Below, in pieces: positions 8,312 to 16,986 of a stretch of 57,633 nucleotides of DNA (position 1 is its first letter; every line of letters starts with the position of its first letter). The notes beneath the pieces are model-generated. The model made no database searches and was not told the origin of the DNA. It was given only the letters and a program-made list of their open reading frames with translations. The stretch is from the NCBI GenBank assembly GCA_017444525.1, contig JAFSWL010000048.1:1-57633 (forward strand). Direction: 5' to 3'. This stretch comes from Alphaproteobacteria bacterium. Its GTDB lineage: Bacteria > Pseudomonadota > Alphaproteobacteria > RF32 > CAG-239. The translations under genes and the position numbers were made by a program.

Positions 8312-8351
8312 ATTTTGTAAAAAAAATGACGTAAGAACAACATCTTACGTC
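8312..8351 (-). terminator. Terminator downstream of tRNA-Gly
   Basis: GACGTAAGA (8328-8336) and TCTTACGTC (8343-8351) are perfect 9-bp arms with a 6-base loop. On the minus strand the stem is followed by a long run of T (8327 down to ~8319). It ends the tRNA transcript. Confidence 0.75.
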
Positions 8352-8356
8352 TTAAT

Positions 8357-8431
8357 TGGAGCGGGCAATGGGATTCGGACCCACGACATCAACCTTGGCA
8401 AGGTTGCGCTCTACCCCTGAGCTATACCCGC
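8357..8431 (-). tRNA. tRNA-Gly (GCC)
   Basis: Read on the minus strand: acceptor GCGGGTA pairs with TGCCCGC; D-arm GCTCAGGGGTAGAGC; anticodon loop TTGCCAA, anticodon GCC; T-arm with GGGTCCGAATCCC. Discriminator T and an encoded CCA end at 8357; 75 bases in all. Intact despite the adjacent integrase, so the island has restored its 3' end. Confidence 0.95.
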
Positions 8432-8899
8432 ACTATATGCGAACAGGTTATTTAATATCATATAAAAAATAAAATGCAAGAACTTTTTTTATTTTTTTTT
8501 GCATTTTTTGCAAAATATTTATTAAGAGCCCATAAATTATGTATATAAAGGACTTTAACTATAAAATTAAGCTGTATTAAATAATTTTGTTAAAAAATAT
8601 CAAAGTCATCCTTTTTTGCGTCAGCAAAAAATAATGGAATATTCCAATTCTTATCTTAATATAACAATACCTGACAGTTCCTTACGGAATCGAGGCGTAA
8701 CAGCAATAGCATTGAGACATTTACTTGCAGCTCAGTGCGGCATAACCGCAATATTATATACTGCGCATGTTGAGTAATGACTGTGGTTTTATATATCTTA
8801 TGCAGCAGCTCTTAGCAAACTTTTTACATTTCAATTTCATTAACATATTGACACCTTAAGATTGGTATGATAGCTAAAAAGAAAGAAAAGAGAGTTTTT
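8432..8899. other. Long intergenic region upstream of the AMMECR1-fusion gene
   Basis: Mostly AT-rich. It contains TTTTTTGC-GTCA-GCAAAAAA at 8612-8631, a perfect 8-bp hairpin, and a TTGACA at 8848-8853 with no well-spaced -10. An open frame of 47 codons runs 8634-8777 (start MEYSNSYLNITIPDS) but has no ribosome binding site and I do not call it. No known RNA is recognised. Confidence 0.4.
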
Positions 8900-10636
8900 A
8901 TGAAAAAATACATATTTGCCGTTGCTGTTATTTTAACTATTGTTTTTTCTGCAGTAGTTGTGTGCTTTTATTTTCCGAAGCATAAGATATCAGTTAATAC
9001 TGATGCACCTAAACAGGCTGATATCACCGATAACGGCAAAATAATGAATCGGGCAGACCGTAAGTTGATTTCTGAGTTAATCAAACAAACAATCCAAGAT
9101 GTATTGGACGGTAAGAAAATCAAGTATCCGGATTTAAGGAATTATCCGGCTAAATGGAGTGCAAACAAAGTTGTTTATACCACCCTCAATATCGGCAATA
9201 CACTGCGAGGCTGTCAAGGAAACTTTAATAACCCGAAACCTCTGTTGTATGCCATTATAGATGCCGCTCACAATGCTGCTTTTAATGATCCGCGCTTTCC
9301 CAAACTGACGCAGCAAGAATTTGATAATCCAGACTTTAATTTTTATATTACTATTCTCAATGAACCTAAACCTCTGTTATTTCGCACCGAACAAGATATC
9401 GTGCATAAATTAAAACCTTTTCAGCATGGTCTTTATTTAACATATGAGGATGATAATAACATAAAAAAAAGAGGATTGTTTTTACCGAGTGTGTGGAAAA
9501 AAAATCCTGCACCGTGGCAATTCTGGTTGAGATTAAAGAAAAAAGCTCATATCAGAGAAAACTTTTTTTCGGATCGATTTAAAGTTTATTATCTTCCGGC
9601 TGAAACCATAAGAGATTTCAGATTTATGATAAAACAAGATGAAAAACGCATACAGCAAGCTCTCTCTGCATTTAAGAAATTATTTCAACCTGATGGACAT
9701 ATTACTTATAAGATAGACTTTGGAAAAGGAATATCTTCTGCAAAAAATAATATTGTGCGTGAAATGGGATCCGGATATGGTTTAGCGTATGCATATTACG
9801 TTACACACGACGCATCTTTGCAGCCGCTTATCAAAAACTTTCTGAAATATGCACAATCTGCGACAGTTTCTTATCAGAACGGTAAATTAATTGCTGATAA
9901 TCAGCATAAAATATCTTCAGGTGCTACGGCTTTGGCCCTCTTGGCTGTTTTATATTATGAGCAAGAAACAAAAAGTGATGACTTTGAGTCATTCCGGATA
10001 GATCTCAAAAATGCATTAGTTTCTTTATTTAATCCCGACATCGGAGTATACCGGTCTCCATACGATAAAACAACATCTCCTTATTATGACGGCGAAACAT
10101 GGCTGGCACTTACAATGTATAACATTTTTCATCCGGATGATGAGGCGATATCGAATTTAATTCCGCAATTAAATAAAACCATGTACGACAAATACAGCGA
10201 TTCTTATTTAGGCAACTTTTTCCATTGGGGAACGCAAGTGGCCGCACATCAATACGCACACTACCAAGACCCGTTAATGTATGATTATCTCAAAAAGCAA
10301 CTTAATATTTATATTGATAACATAATGTTCCATCTGAGCGCAGGCAGCTGTTCGTATGTAGAAGGTTTAAGCGAGGCTGCATTAGCCCTTCAAAATAAAG
10401 ACCATGAATTATATAATAAGATTCTGTTACGCATGGAAAATCAATTGGATACCGTGCGATTACTACAGGAAATCCCTTTCAGAGAAAATGCCAGAGGTCA
10501 AGTAGTTCATGAAATGAAACCTCTTTTAGGACTGTTTCTCAATGATTATAAAAGTTTGATAACAAGAAGTGATGCTACGCAACATTGTCTATCTGCATTA
10601 CTTAAAGCACAGATGGTCTTTCATGATGCACCATAA
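8900..10636 (+). CDS. Membrane-anchored AMMECR1-domain protein fused to a helical toroid domain
   Basis: About 578 residues from the ATG at 8900, preferred over 8867 because AGAG lies five bases upstream and the product then starts MKKYIFAVAV. Residues ~4-24 are a membrane anchor. Residues ~50-230 are an AMMECR1 domain: LRGCQG, then AFNDPRFP, then HGLYLTYED and RGLFLPSV. From ~245 on the protein is helical with SGATALALLAVLYYE and YYDGETWLALTMYN, a pattern like alpha/alpha-toroid glycosidases or epimerases. AMMECR1 proteins usually sit in the cytoplasm beside MEMO and radical-SAM partners; none is nearby and this copy appears to face the periplasm. Substrate unknown. Confidence 0.8.
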   Translation: MKKYIFAVAVILTIVFSAVVVCFYFPKHKISVNTDAPKQADITDNGKIMNRADRKLISELIKQTIQDVLDGKKIKYPDLRNYPAKWSANKVVYTTLNIGNTLRGCQGNFNNPKPLLYAIIDAAHNAAFNDPRFPKLTQQEFDNPDFNFYITILNEPKPLLFRTEQDIVHKLKPFQHGLYLTYEDDNNIKKRGLFLPSVWKKNPAPWQFWLRLKKKAHIRENFFSDRFKVYYLPAETIRDFRFMIKQDEKRIQQALSAFKKLFQPDGHITYKIDFGKGISSAKNNIVREMGSGYGLAYAYYVTHDASLQPLIKNFLKYAQSATVSYQNGKLIADNQHKISSGATALALLAVLYYEQETKSDDFESFRIDLKNALVSLFNPDIGVYRSPYDKTTSPYYDGETWLALTMYNIFHPDDEAISNLIPQLNKTMYDKYSDSYLGNFFHWGTQVAAHQYAHYQDPLMYDYLKKQLNIYIDNIMFHLSAGSCSYVEGLSEAALALQNKDHELYNKILLRMENQLDTVRLLQEIPFRENARGQVVHEMKPLLGLFLNDYKSLITRSDATQHCLSALLKAQMVFHDAP

Positions 10637-10769
10637 ATGCAATGTTATATCTTATATTGAGTCCTAGTATCGCTTATAATATTCTGTTTACTAAACATTG
10701 ACATTGCTTGCAAATTTTTAAGCGTGCATATATGCTGTATTTATCAATCATATAATCAGGAGCTATTAG

Positions 10770-10913
10770 ATGCCTCAGCAAAAATCTCAACAACAGATTC
10801 GTTTCGAAGAAGAAGCAAAAGCTTTGCAGAAAAATATTGCCAAGCGCAAGAAACAACAAGCTGAACTCAGTAAAAAGAAAAAAGCAAAGGAGAACCAACG
10901 TGGACAAGATTAA
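10770..10913 (+). CDS. 47-residue basic protein translationally overlapping murA
   Basis: The ATG at 10770 follows AGGAG (10758-10762) by 7 bases. The product starts MPQQKSQQQIRFEEEA and ends KKKKAKENQRGQD: a short, highly charged helix rich in Lys and Gln. Its last 14 bases overlap murA, whose own AAGGAG and GTG start lie inside it, so the two are probably translationally coupled. Function not recognised. Confidence 0.65.
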   Translation: MPQQKSQQQIRFEEEAKALQKNIAKRKKQQAELSKKKKAKENQRGQD

Positions 10914-12192
10914 AATTATAGGCGGGAAACCGCTGTTTGGAAAAGTATTTATCAGTGGTGCCAAAAATACTGCCCTACCGATTATCTGCGCCAGTTTACT
11001 GACCGATGAGCCTGTAACGATTCAAAATATTCCGTTTCTTTCCGACATCAAATCGTTGAATGCATTGTTACTGCAGCTCGGCACAAAAATTGAAGAAAAA
11101 TCCGAAGAGCGTAACGGACACTTAACTCAGACCATTACTTATCATACACCGCAACCGACAAGTTTGGTGGCACCTTATGATTATGTGCGCAAAATGCGTG
11201 CTTCTTACTATGTATTAGGGCCGCTTTTAACTAAATATCGCCATGTTGAACTCTCGCTGCCGGGGGGATGCGCCATCGGAGCACGTCCGATGGATATTCA
11301 CTTATCCTCTCTTGAGCAAATGGGAGCCCATATAGAAATCAAAAACGGCTATGTGATTGCCGATGTTGACGGTAAATTGCAAGGTGCGCACGTTGCCTTC
11401 CATTCGGCATCGGTCGGGGCTACCTGCAATATTTTGATGGCCGCCGCTTTGGCCGATGGCACAACTGTTATCGAAAATGCCGCTAAAGAGCCGGAAATCG
11501 CCGATTTAATTGATATTTTGAATAAGATGGGTGCACAAATCGAAGGGGCAAATACCTCTACCCTGACCATTCACGGCGTAGAAAAACTGCACGGTGTTAC
11601 CCATGAAATCATCAATGATCGCATCGAAGCAGGTTCTTATGCTGTAGCAGCAGCTATAACACATGGACGTTTAGAGTTAGTTAATGCACCGGCGCAATTT
11701 TTGCAAACTCCACTGAACATTTTGCGCAAAGTCGGAGTGCAAATAGAAATGACTGACACCGGATTTATTGTTGACGCTCAAAAGGCCAAACTGGCGGGAC
11801 AGGATGTGTTTACCGACTATTACCCTGGATTTCCGACCGATTTACAAGCGCAGTTTATGGCTTTAATGTGTGTTTCCGAAGGAGCTGCGATGATTACCGA
11901 AAGTATTTGGGAGAATCGTTTTATGCATGTTCCGGAGCTGATGCGTATGGGCGCAAACATAAATGTTCATGGACACGCTTCGGCAATCGTTCGCGGAGTA
12001 GAAAAATTGTCGGCGGCACCGGTGATGTCAACCGATTTACGCGCCTCGTTTGCCTTGATTTTAGCCGGTTTGGTGGCAGAAGGCGAAACCATCGTAAATC
12101 GCGTTTATCACTTGGACCGCGGCTATGAACATTTGGAAGAAAAATTTAAAGCAATAGGAGCTGACATTGAGCGCATTAAAATACCTGATTAA
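10900..12192 (+). CDS. murA: UDP-N-acetylglucosamine 1-carboxyvinyltransferase
   Basis: Catalyses the first committed step of peptidoglycan synthesis, transferring enolpyruvate from PEP to UDP-GlcNAc. 430 residues, normal for MurA. I take GTG at 10900 as start: AAGGAG lies 7 bases upstream and the product starts with DKIKIIGGKPLFGKV, the usual N-terminus. Visible motifs are SGAKNTALPI, the active-site loop LPGGCAIGARP with catalytic cysteine near residue 124 (PEP and fosfomycin target), and the C-terminal DLRASFALILAGL and HLDRGYEHL. It overlaps the small ORF upstream by 14 bases and the next gene by 26. Confidence 0.97.
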   Translation: MDKIKIIGGKPLFGKVFISGAKNTALPIICASLLTDEPVTIQNIPFLSDIKSLNALLLQLGTKIEEKSEERNGHLTQTITYHTPQPTSLVAPYDYVRKMRASYYVLGPLLTKYRHVELSLPGGCAIGARPMDIHLSSLEQMGAHIEIKNGYVIADVDGKLQGAHVAFHSASVGATCNILMAAALADGTTVIENAAKEPEIADLIDILNKMGAQIEGANTSTLTIHGVEKLHGVTHEIINDRIEAGSYAVAAAITHGRLELVNAPAQFLQTPLNILRKVGVQIEMTDTGFIVDAQKAKLAGQDVFTDYYPGFPTDLQAQFMALMCVSEGAAMITESIWENRFMHVPELMRMGANINVHGHASAIVRGVEKLSAAPVMSTDLRASFALILAGLVAEGETIVNRVYHLDRGYEHLEEKFKAIGADIERIKIPD

Positions 12193-13021
12193 GATGATGC
12201 TTGTGTTGTCTGCCGTACTGTGTTTTAAATCGGCGCAGGCGCAGATTCTCTCAATTAATGTAGAAGTAGATAAGTTCACTTTGCCCGACGGATTTTTGAC
12301 AAGTCTTGAAAACTGTGTTCCGTTTCATAAAGAAAGGCCTTTAAGACGTAAGGATGTTGTTGTCAACACTATATACACGATTGACGGTTTAAAGGGGGAT
12401 TATTGCAGTTTGCACATTACGGGCATTACCAATTCTTCGGTAGAAATACATCAAGACTGTGAACTTCCGGCTGATGTCGCAAAAACATACTCACATGCTC
12501 TACATCGTTTTCAAAATAAAGGTTATTCACCGCGTTGGGACGAGCGTTATATAGCCAGAGATCCTGATTACAAGGCTGCACTCAAAATTATGTCCGATCC
12601 GAAATATTGCCGTTTTTATCGCGAAGAAATTGATAATACACAAAACATTCGCCGCAATCTGGCTGCCTGTATGCCGACAGAGCAAAAAGAAATCGCTTCG
12701 GGACTGGAGTTTTCTCGTGAAATAATCGGGATTAAGGGGGATTCCTGTATTTATAAATTTACGGTGCAAAAAACCGATAAAATCGACCATATTTTACTCA
12801 AAAACATTCCTCCGGCCGAATCAAGTTATTTCTCTGAATCTATGTTTTTGGAATATACTTGCGCATTTTCGGAAAAACAGGCGGAACAATATCTGCATAT
12901 TTTGGAATCGGAAGTCATACCGGCAGAAGAAGACTTTGATTATGCTGCCGTCTGGCACGTTGCGCCGTTGGAAGAGCTGGAATTTTTGCGAGATAACTGC
13001 TCGGCGGAAATCCGAAAATAA
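12167..13021 (+). CDS. Secreted hypothetical protein with two cysteine-containing repeats
   Basis: 284 residues. The TTG at 12167 is supported by AGGAG with 6 bases between; an alternative ATG lies at 12194. Residues ~5-25 are a signal peptide ending in AQA. The mature part seems to be two related halves, each with a leading cysteine, a core like IDGLKGDYCSLHI or IIGIKGDSCIYKF, a basic/acidic helix and a further cysteine. Paired cysteines suggest disulfides in the periplasm. It overlaps murA by 26 bases. A similar GD motif appears in the small protein at 29532. No known family recognised. Confidence 0.75.
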   Translation: MSALKYLIKMMLVLSAVLCFKSAQAQILSINVEVDKFTLPDGFLTSLENCVPFHKERPLRRKDVVVNTIYTIDGLKGDYCSLHITGITNSSVEIHQDCELPADVAKTYSHALHRFQNKGYSPRWDERYIARDPDYKAALKIMSDPKYCRFYREEIDNTQNIRRNLAACMPTEQKEIASGLEFSREIIGIKGDSCIYKFTVQKTDKIDHILLKNIPPAESSYFSESMFLEYTCAFSEKQAEQYLHILESEVIPAEEDFDYAAVWHVAPLEELEFLRDNCSAEIRK

Positions 13022-13105
13022 AACTAATAAAAAATTTACCCAACATCTTGCGAACGCAAAAAATTACTCCCATATAAATAACAGTTGATATATGGGAGAT
13101 TTTTT

Positions 13106-14953
13106 ATGAGCAAACAAAAATTCAAAACCGAAGTAACAAAACTTCTCGATATTGTTATTAATTCGCTGTATTCGGAAAAATACATCTTTTTACGCGAACT
13201 TATTTCCAACGCCAGCGACGCCTGCGATAAACTGCGTTATTATTCGCTGACCAATCCGGGAATCGTTAAAAATAACGGCGAGTTTAAAATCACGATTACG
13301 CCGAATGCCGAAGAAAATACGCTGACGATCAGCGATAACGGTATCGGTATGAATAAAGACGATTTGGTACATCATTTGGGCACAATCGCCAAATCGGGTA
13401 CCGCGGAATTTGTGAATAATGCCAAAGATAACGGCTCGATTGTTGATCTAATCGGCAAGTTCGGTGTCGGTTTCTATTCGGCATTTATGGCGGCCTCAAA
13501 AGTTGAAGTAACCACGCGCCGCGCCGGCGAAGAGCAGGCTTGGCTGTGGACTTCTGACGGTGTTGACGGCTTTGAAATTACCGAAGCCAAACGCGATAAA
13601 GTCGGTACAGATATCAAACTTTATCTCAAAGATGACGCCAAAGATTATGTGGATACGATTTATTTACGCCACATTATCCGCACCTATTCCGACCACATCA
13701 ATTATCCGATTGTGCTCGATTTAGGTAAGGCCGGCGAAGAAACCGTGAATACCGGCTCAGCTTTGTGGACCAAAAACAAGGCGGATATTACCGACGAGCA
13801 ATATAACGAATTTTATCATCATATTTCGCGCAATTTTGATACACCGTGGCTCAGATTGCACTTTAAGGCCGAAGGCAACATCGAATATACCGGACTTTTA
13901 TACATTCCGTCGGAGGCTCCGTATGATTTGTTTCAGCCTGACCGCCAACAAAGTTTAAAGCTGTATGTAAATCGCGTGTTTATCTCCGACAAGGTAGAAG
14001 GATTGATGCCGGCATATTTGCGCTTTGTCAAAGGTATTATCGACAGTGCAGATTTGCCGCTGAATATTTCGCGTGAAATGTTGCAGCAAAATGCGCTGAT
14101 TGCCAAGATTAAAAACGGCACGGTCGGACGTATTTTGAAGGAGCTGAAAACCCGTTCGGAAGATTATGACGACTATATGAAATTCTGGAAAATTTTCGGT
14201 ATTGCCTTTAAGGAAGGTATTTACGAAGATGTGGCAAATCGTGAGATGGTGGCCTCACTGTCGCGCTTTTATTCTACCAACGACAACGAGCATCTGACTT
14301 CGCTTGATGAATACATATCACGGGTAAATGAAGGGCAAACCAACATTTATTACATTACCGGTGACGATGTGCCGACACTCCGCAACAACCCGCAGCTTGA
14401 GGCTTTCAAAGCTAAAGGAGTTGAAGTTTTGTTATTAACTGACCCAATTGATGAATTTTGGGTTCAAGTACTCACAAACTATAAGGGATATCCGATTAAG
14501 CACGTTTCGCAGGCCGACATGGATTTGAAAATGGAGCGCGATACACCGCGTGCCGACGAGGGTAGTCTGAAAAAGCTCACTGATTTTATGAGTGAGCTGT
14601 TTAAAGACGAAGTCGGCAAGGTTGTGGCTACTGAAAAATTAACCTCCAGTCCGGTAAGCCTAACTGTGGAAAGTGGACAAATGAGTATTCACCTCGAGCG
14701 CTTGATGCGTAATCATCAACAGCAGACAGCTTTCGCCAGCTCGCGCATTTTAGAAGTCAATCCGTATCATCCGCTGATTATCAAACTGGCTGACAGTATG
14801 TTTGACGAGGGTCAGAGACAGACGGTGGAAGAAGTGTCGCGTTTGCTTCTGGACCAAGCTAAAATTGCCGAAGGCGAAGCCATTAGCGATAGTTCATTTT
14901 TCAGCGAAAAATTAAGTGATTACATTCTGCGCGGTTGGCAAAAGAGCGCTTAA
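13106..14953 (+). CDS. htpG: Chaperone HtpG (Hsp90)
   Basis: ATP-dependent cytosolic chaperone. 615 residues from the ATG at 13106 (GGGAG seven bases upstream); an in-frame ATG at 13085 would add seven residues. The N-terminal GHKL ATPase shows YSEKYIFLRELISNASDA, DNGIGM, LGTIAKSGT and GKFGVGFYSAF. The middle domain carries the LPLNISREMLQQ segment, and the C-terminal dimerisation region follows. Length matches E. coli HtpG closely. It stands alone, bounded by a terminator, as expected of a separately controlled heat-shock gene, though no clear heat-shock promoter is visible. Confidence 0.97.
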   Translation: MSKQKFKTEVTKLLDIVINSLYSEKYIFLRELISNASDACDKLRYYSLTNPGIVKNNGEFKITITPNAEENTLTISDNGIGMNKDDLVHHLGTIAKSGTAEFVNNAKDNGSIVDLIGKFGVGFYSAFMAASKVEVTTRRAGEEQAWLWTSDGVDGFEITEAKRDKVGTDIKLYLKDDAKDYVDTIYLRHIIRTYSDHINYPIVLDLGKAGEETVNTGSALWTKNKADITDEQYNEFYHHISRNFDTPWLRLHFKAEGNIEYTGLLYIPSEAPYDLFQPDRQQSLKLYVNRVFISDKVEGLMPAYLRFVKGIIDSADLPLNISREMLQQNALIAKIKNGTVGRILKELKTRSEDYDDYMKFWKIFGIAFKEGIYEDVANREMVASLSRFYSTNDNEHLTSLDEYISRVNEGQTNIYYITGDDVPTLRNNPQLEAFKAKGVEVLLLTDPIDEFWVQVLTNYKGYPIKHVSQADMDLKMERDTPRADEGSLKKLTDFMSELFKDEVGKVVATEKLTSSPVSLTVESGQMSIHLERLMRNHQQQTAFASSRILEVNPYHPLIIKLADSMFDEGQRQTVEEVSRLLLDQAKIAEGEAISDSSFFSEKLSDYILRGWQKSA

Positions 14954-15000
14954 TTATTAGCAATAATCATTAAATTTATTGTTATCTTTTAAAATATAAA

Positions 15001-15034
15001 AAGCCCTGAAACACCCAAGTTTCAAGGCTTTTTA
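15001..15034. terminator. Bidirectional terminator after htpG
   Basis: AAGCCCTGAAAC (15001-15012) pairs with GTTTCAAGGCTT (15019-15030) with one mismatch, loop ACCCAA. A-run before and T-run after allow it to serve both htpG and the converging gene at 15040. Confidence 0.8.
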
Positions 15035-15039
15035 TCAAT

Positions 15040-15363
15040 TCAGCGCAGAGCCTCATGAAGTACTCCGACGGCTTTGCCGATGTCATTGCTGCCGACCAGA
15101 ACCAAGTTAAGCGGATTCAGCCTATGCAGATACTTGGCACACCCAGTATCTAGTATCACATTGGCAAACAAGCTCCAATCAGAAACAGCCCTTTCTGCCT
15201 CTTTGATGTTACCGGTCGTCAAAACGAACAACTTCTTGTACATTTCCGACTGAACATGAGGGATCGTGGTCACTTCATCAATGTTGATGTCGTCATTCTC
15301 TAGCGGCACTGAGTACCATATTCCGGCATTCTCAAGCGCTCTTTTTACGTTGTTTATATTCAT
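15040..15363 (-). CDS. Hypothetical protein
   Basis: 107 residues, not recognised. The start is at 15363. It looks like a small soluble alpha/beta protein: MNINNVKRALENAGIWYSV at the start, KLFVLTTGNIKEAE in the middle, LVLVGSNDIGKAVGVL at the end. No signal peptide. It is alone on the minus strand between htpG and fabZ, with its 3' end in the shared terminator. Possibly a cargo-like gene; its composition is less AT-rich than its flanks. Confidence 0.6.
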   Translation of the reverse strand: MNINNVKRALENAGIWYSVPLENDDINIDEVTTIPHVQSEMYKKLFVLTTGNIKEAERAVSDWSLFANVILDTGCAKYLHRLNPLNLVLVGSNDIGKAVGVLHEALR

Positions 15364-15509
15364 ATCTCAATAATGATTGGTTGTTTTTAATGTATCACTT
15401 TTGTATGTTTTGTCAATAAAGTTTTTTATAATTTATATAAAAGTATCGACCGGAAAGCGTGTGTATTGCACTAAATCCGGTCGAATAAAAAGAACTTATT
15501 AACTATTCT

Positions 15510-15956
15510 TTATATAATCATTGCGGTCAATTCAGCTTCCGAAACTATTTCGTCATCAACTTTAGAAACACCTCTAAAAACGAAAATATTGCGACGTGCT
15601 TTTACTTTTTCCAAATGCATCCGCAACTGGTCGCCAGGACGAACCGGTTTACGGAATTTTACGCCCTCGACAGACATAAATAAAACACTGCGTTGCTTTT
15701 CCGTATAATTACCTTCCGCCGCCATCACAATACATCCGGCAGTCTGTGCCATTGCCTCTATCTGCAATACTCCCGGCATAATTGGATTTCCCGGAAAATG
15801 TCCTTGGAAAAACAGCTCGTTCATAGTTAAATTTTTGATACCGACACCACGTTCACCCGGTTCTTCGACAATCAGTCTATCCACCAACAAAAACGGATAG
15901 CGGTGCGGTAACATTTTCATAATCTCATCGATATTATATATTTTTTTTTCTGACAT
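15510..15956 (-). CDS. fabZ: 3-hydroxyacyl-[ACP] dehydratase FabZ
   Basis: Dehydrates 3-hydroxyacyl-ACP in fatty acid elongation. 148 residues, a single hot-dog fold. PHRYPFLLVDR and GHFPGNPIMPGVLQIEAMAQ show the catalytic His and Glu of the family. It is the last gene of the minus-strand envelope operon, 8 bases behind lpxD, linking acyl supply to lipid A. In most proteobacteria lpxA and lpxB follow; here they do not. Confidence 0.96.
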   Translation of the reverse strand: MSEKKIYNIDEIMKMLPHRYPFLLVDRLIVEEPGERGVGIKNLTMNELFFQGHFPGNPIMPGVLQIEAMAQTAGCIVMAAEGNYTEKQRSVLFMSVEGVKFRKPVRPGDQLRMHLEKVKARRNIFVFRGVSKVDDEIVSEAELTAMII

Positions 15957-15964
15957 TTTATCCT

Positions 15965-16978
15965 CTATTTTTTCGAATTTTTTTGTAAAAATGATACCTG
16001 ACGCATGTAGTCTTTAAACGGAACGCACGGACTGCCCATTACCACCGCGCCGGCATCAATATCACGCATAGCACCGGACTGAGCCGCAACTTGAGCTCCG
16101 CTCCCGATATTCAGGTGGTCAGCCAATCCTACCTGACCTCCCAAAACCACATAATCGCCAAGCGTGCAGCTGCCCGCTATTCCAACTTGCGAAACAATTA
16201 TGCAGCCGCGGCCAAGTTTGTCATTGTGAGCAATTTGCACCAAATTATCAATGCGAGTACCATCACCAATAACGGTATCGTCCAGTGCACCGCGATCAAT
16301 ACAGGTGTTGGCACCGACTTCAACGTCATTACCGATAATAACGCGCCCTAATTGCGGAATGCGGTGATGCTGTCCACTAATCAACTGAAAGCCAAAACCG
16401 TCTTGACCTATACGCGCGCCTGCGTAAATGTAGCAATTATCTCCGATGATACTATAAGCTATAGAAGCATTATTACCGATACGGCAGTTATCACCGATTT
16501 TGCACCCTGCGGATATTACCACATTCGGTTCTATTGTACAGTTTGCACCGATTTCAACATTGTCGGCAACAACAACATTTGCACCGATACAGCAATTATC
16601 GCCTATTTTGGCAGTTGCCGCGATTTTAGCGCTTGCATCTATGCCGGATAGCGATGTTTTTTCACTATACATAAACTCATTTAATTTGATAAAGGCAACT
16701 TTCGGGGCTTCACTTATCAAAACAATCACATTCTCCGGCAAAAATTGCTGCAAATCCTCTGTGGTAAGACAAGCCTTTGCTTTAAGTACTGCAGCCTTAT
16801 CCCTACCCTTTCTGTCGTAGAAAAAGCAAATATCGTCAGCCCCTGCACTGCTCATTGTTGCTATGTCTTTTATTTTTTCGGCAGCTTTCGACGCATCGGT
16901 CAAAATAGCCGACGTAACCTCGGCAACTTGGGCCAAGGTTACGTTGTCTCTGACGTTGTAAAAATGCTTATCAATCAT
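15965..16978 (-). CDS. lpxD: UDP-3-O-(3-hydroxyacyl)glucosamine N-acyltransferase
   Basis: Adds the second acyl chain in lipid A synthesis. 337 residues. An N-terminal uridine-binding domain (~1-100) is followed by left-handed beta-helix hexapeptide repeats (~105-300: [20 protein letters not shown] and many more). The catalytic histidine is in [12 protein letters not shown] short C-terminal helix follows. It starts 8 bases after bamA ends. The skp/ompH gene that separates bamA and lpxD in E. coli is absent here. Confidence 0.96.
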   Translation of the reverse strand: MIDKHFYNVRDNVTLAQVAEVTSAILTDASKAAEKIKDIATMSSAGADDICFFYDRKGRDKAAVLKAKACLTTEDLQQFLPENVIVLISEAPKVAFIKLNEFMYSEKTSLSGIDASAKIAATAKIGDNCCIGANVVVADNVEIGANCTIEPNVVISAGCKIGDNCRIGNNASIAYSIIGDNCYIYAGARIGQDGFGFQLISGQHHRIPQLGRVIIGNDVEVGANTCIDRGALDDTVIGDGTRIDNLVQIAHNDKLGRGCIIVSQVGIAGSCTLGDYVVLGGQVGLADHLNIGSGAQVAAQSGAMRDIDAGAVVMGSPCVPFKDYMRQVSFLQKNSKK

Positions 16979-16986
16979 TGTTTTTC

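Noticed and set aside
8634-8777. Open frame of 47 codons (starts MEYSNSYLNITIPDS) upstream of the AMMECR1-fusion gene
   Set aside because: No ribosome binding site, no recognisable product, and it follows a hairpin; the frame may be chance.
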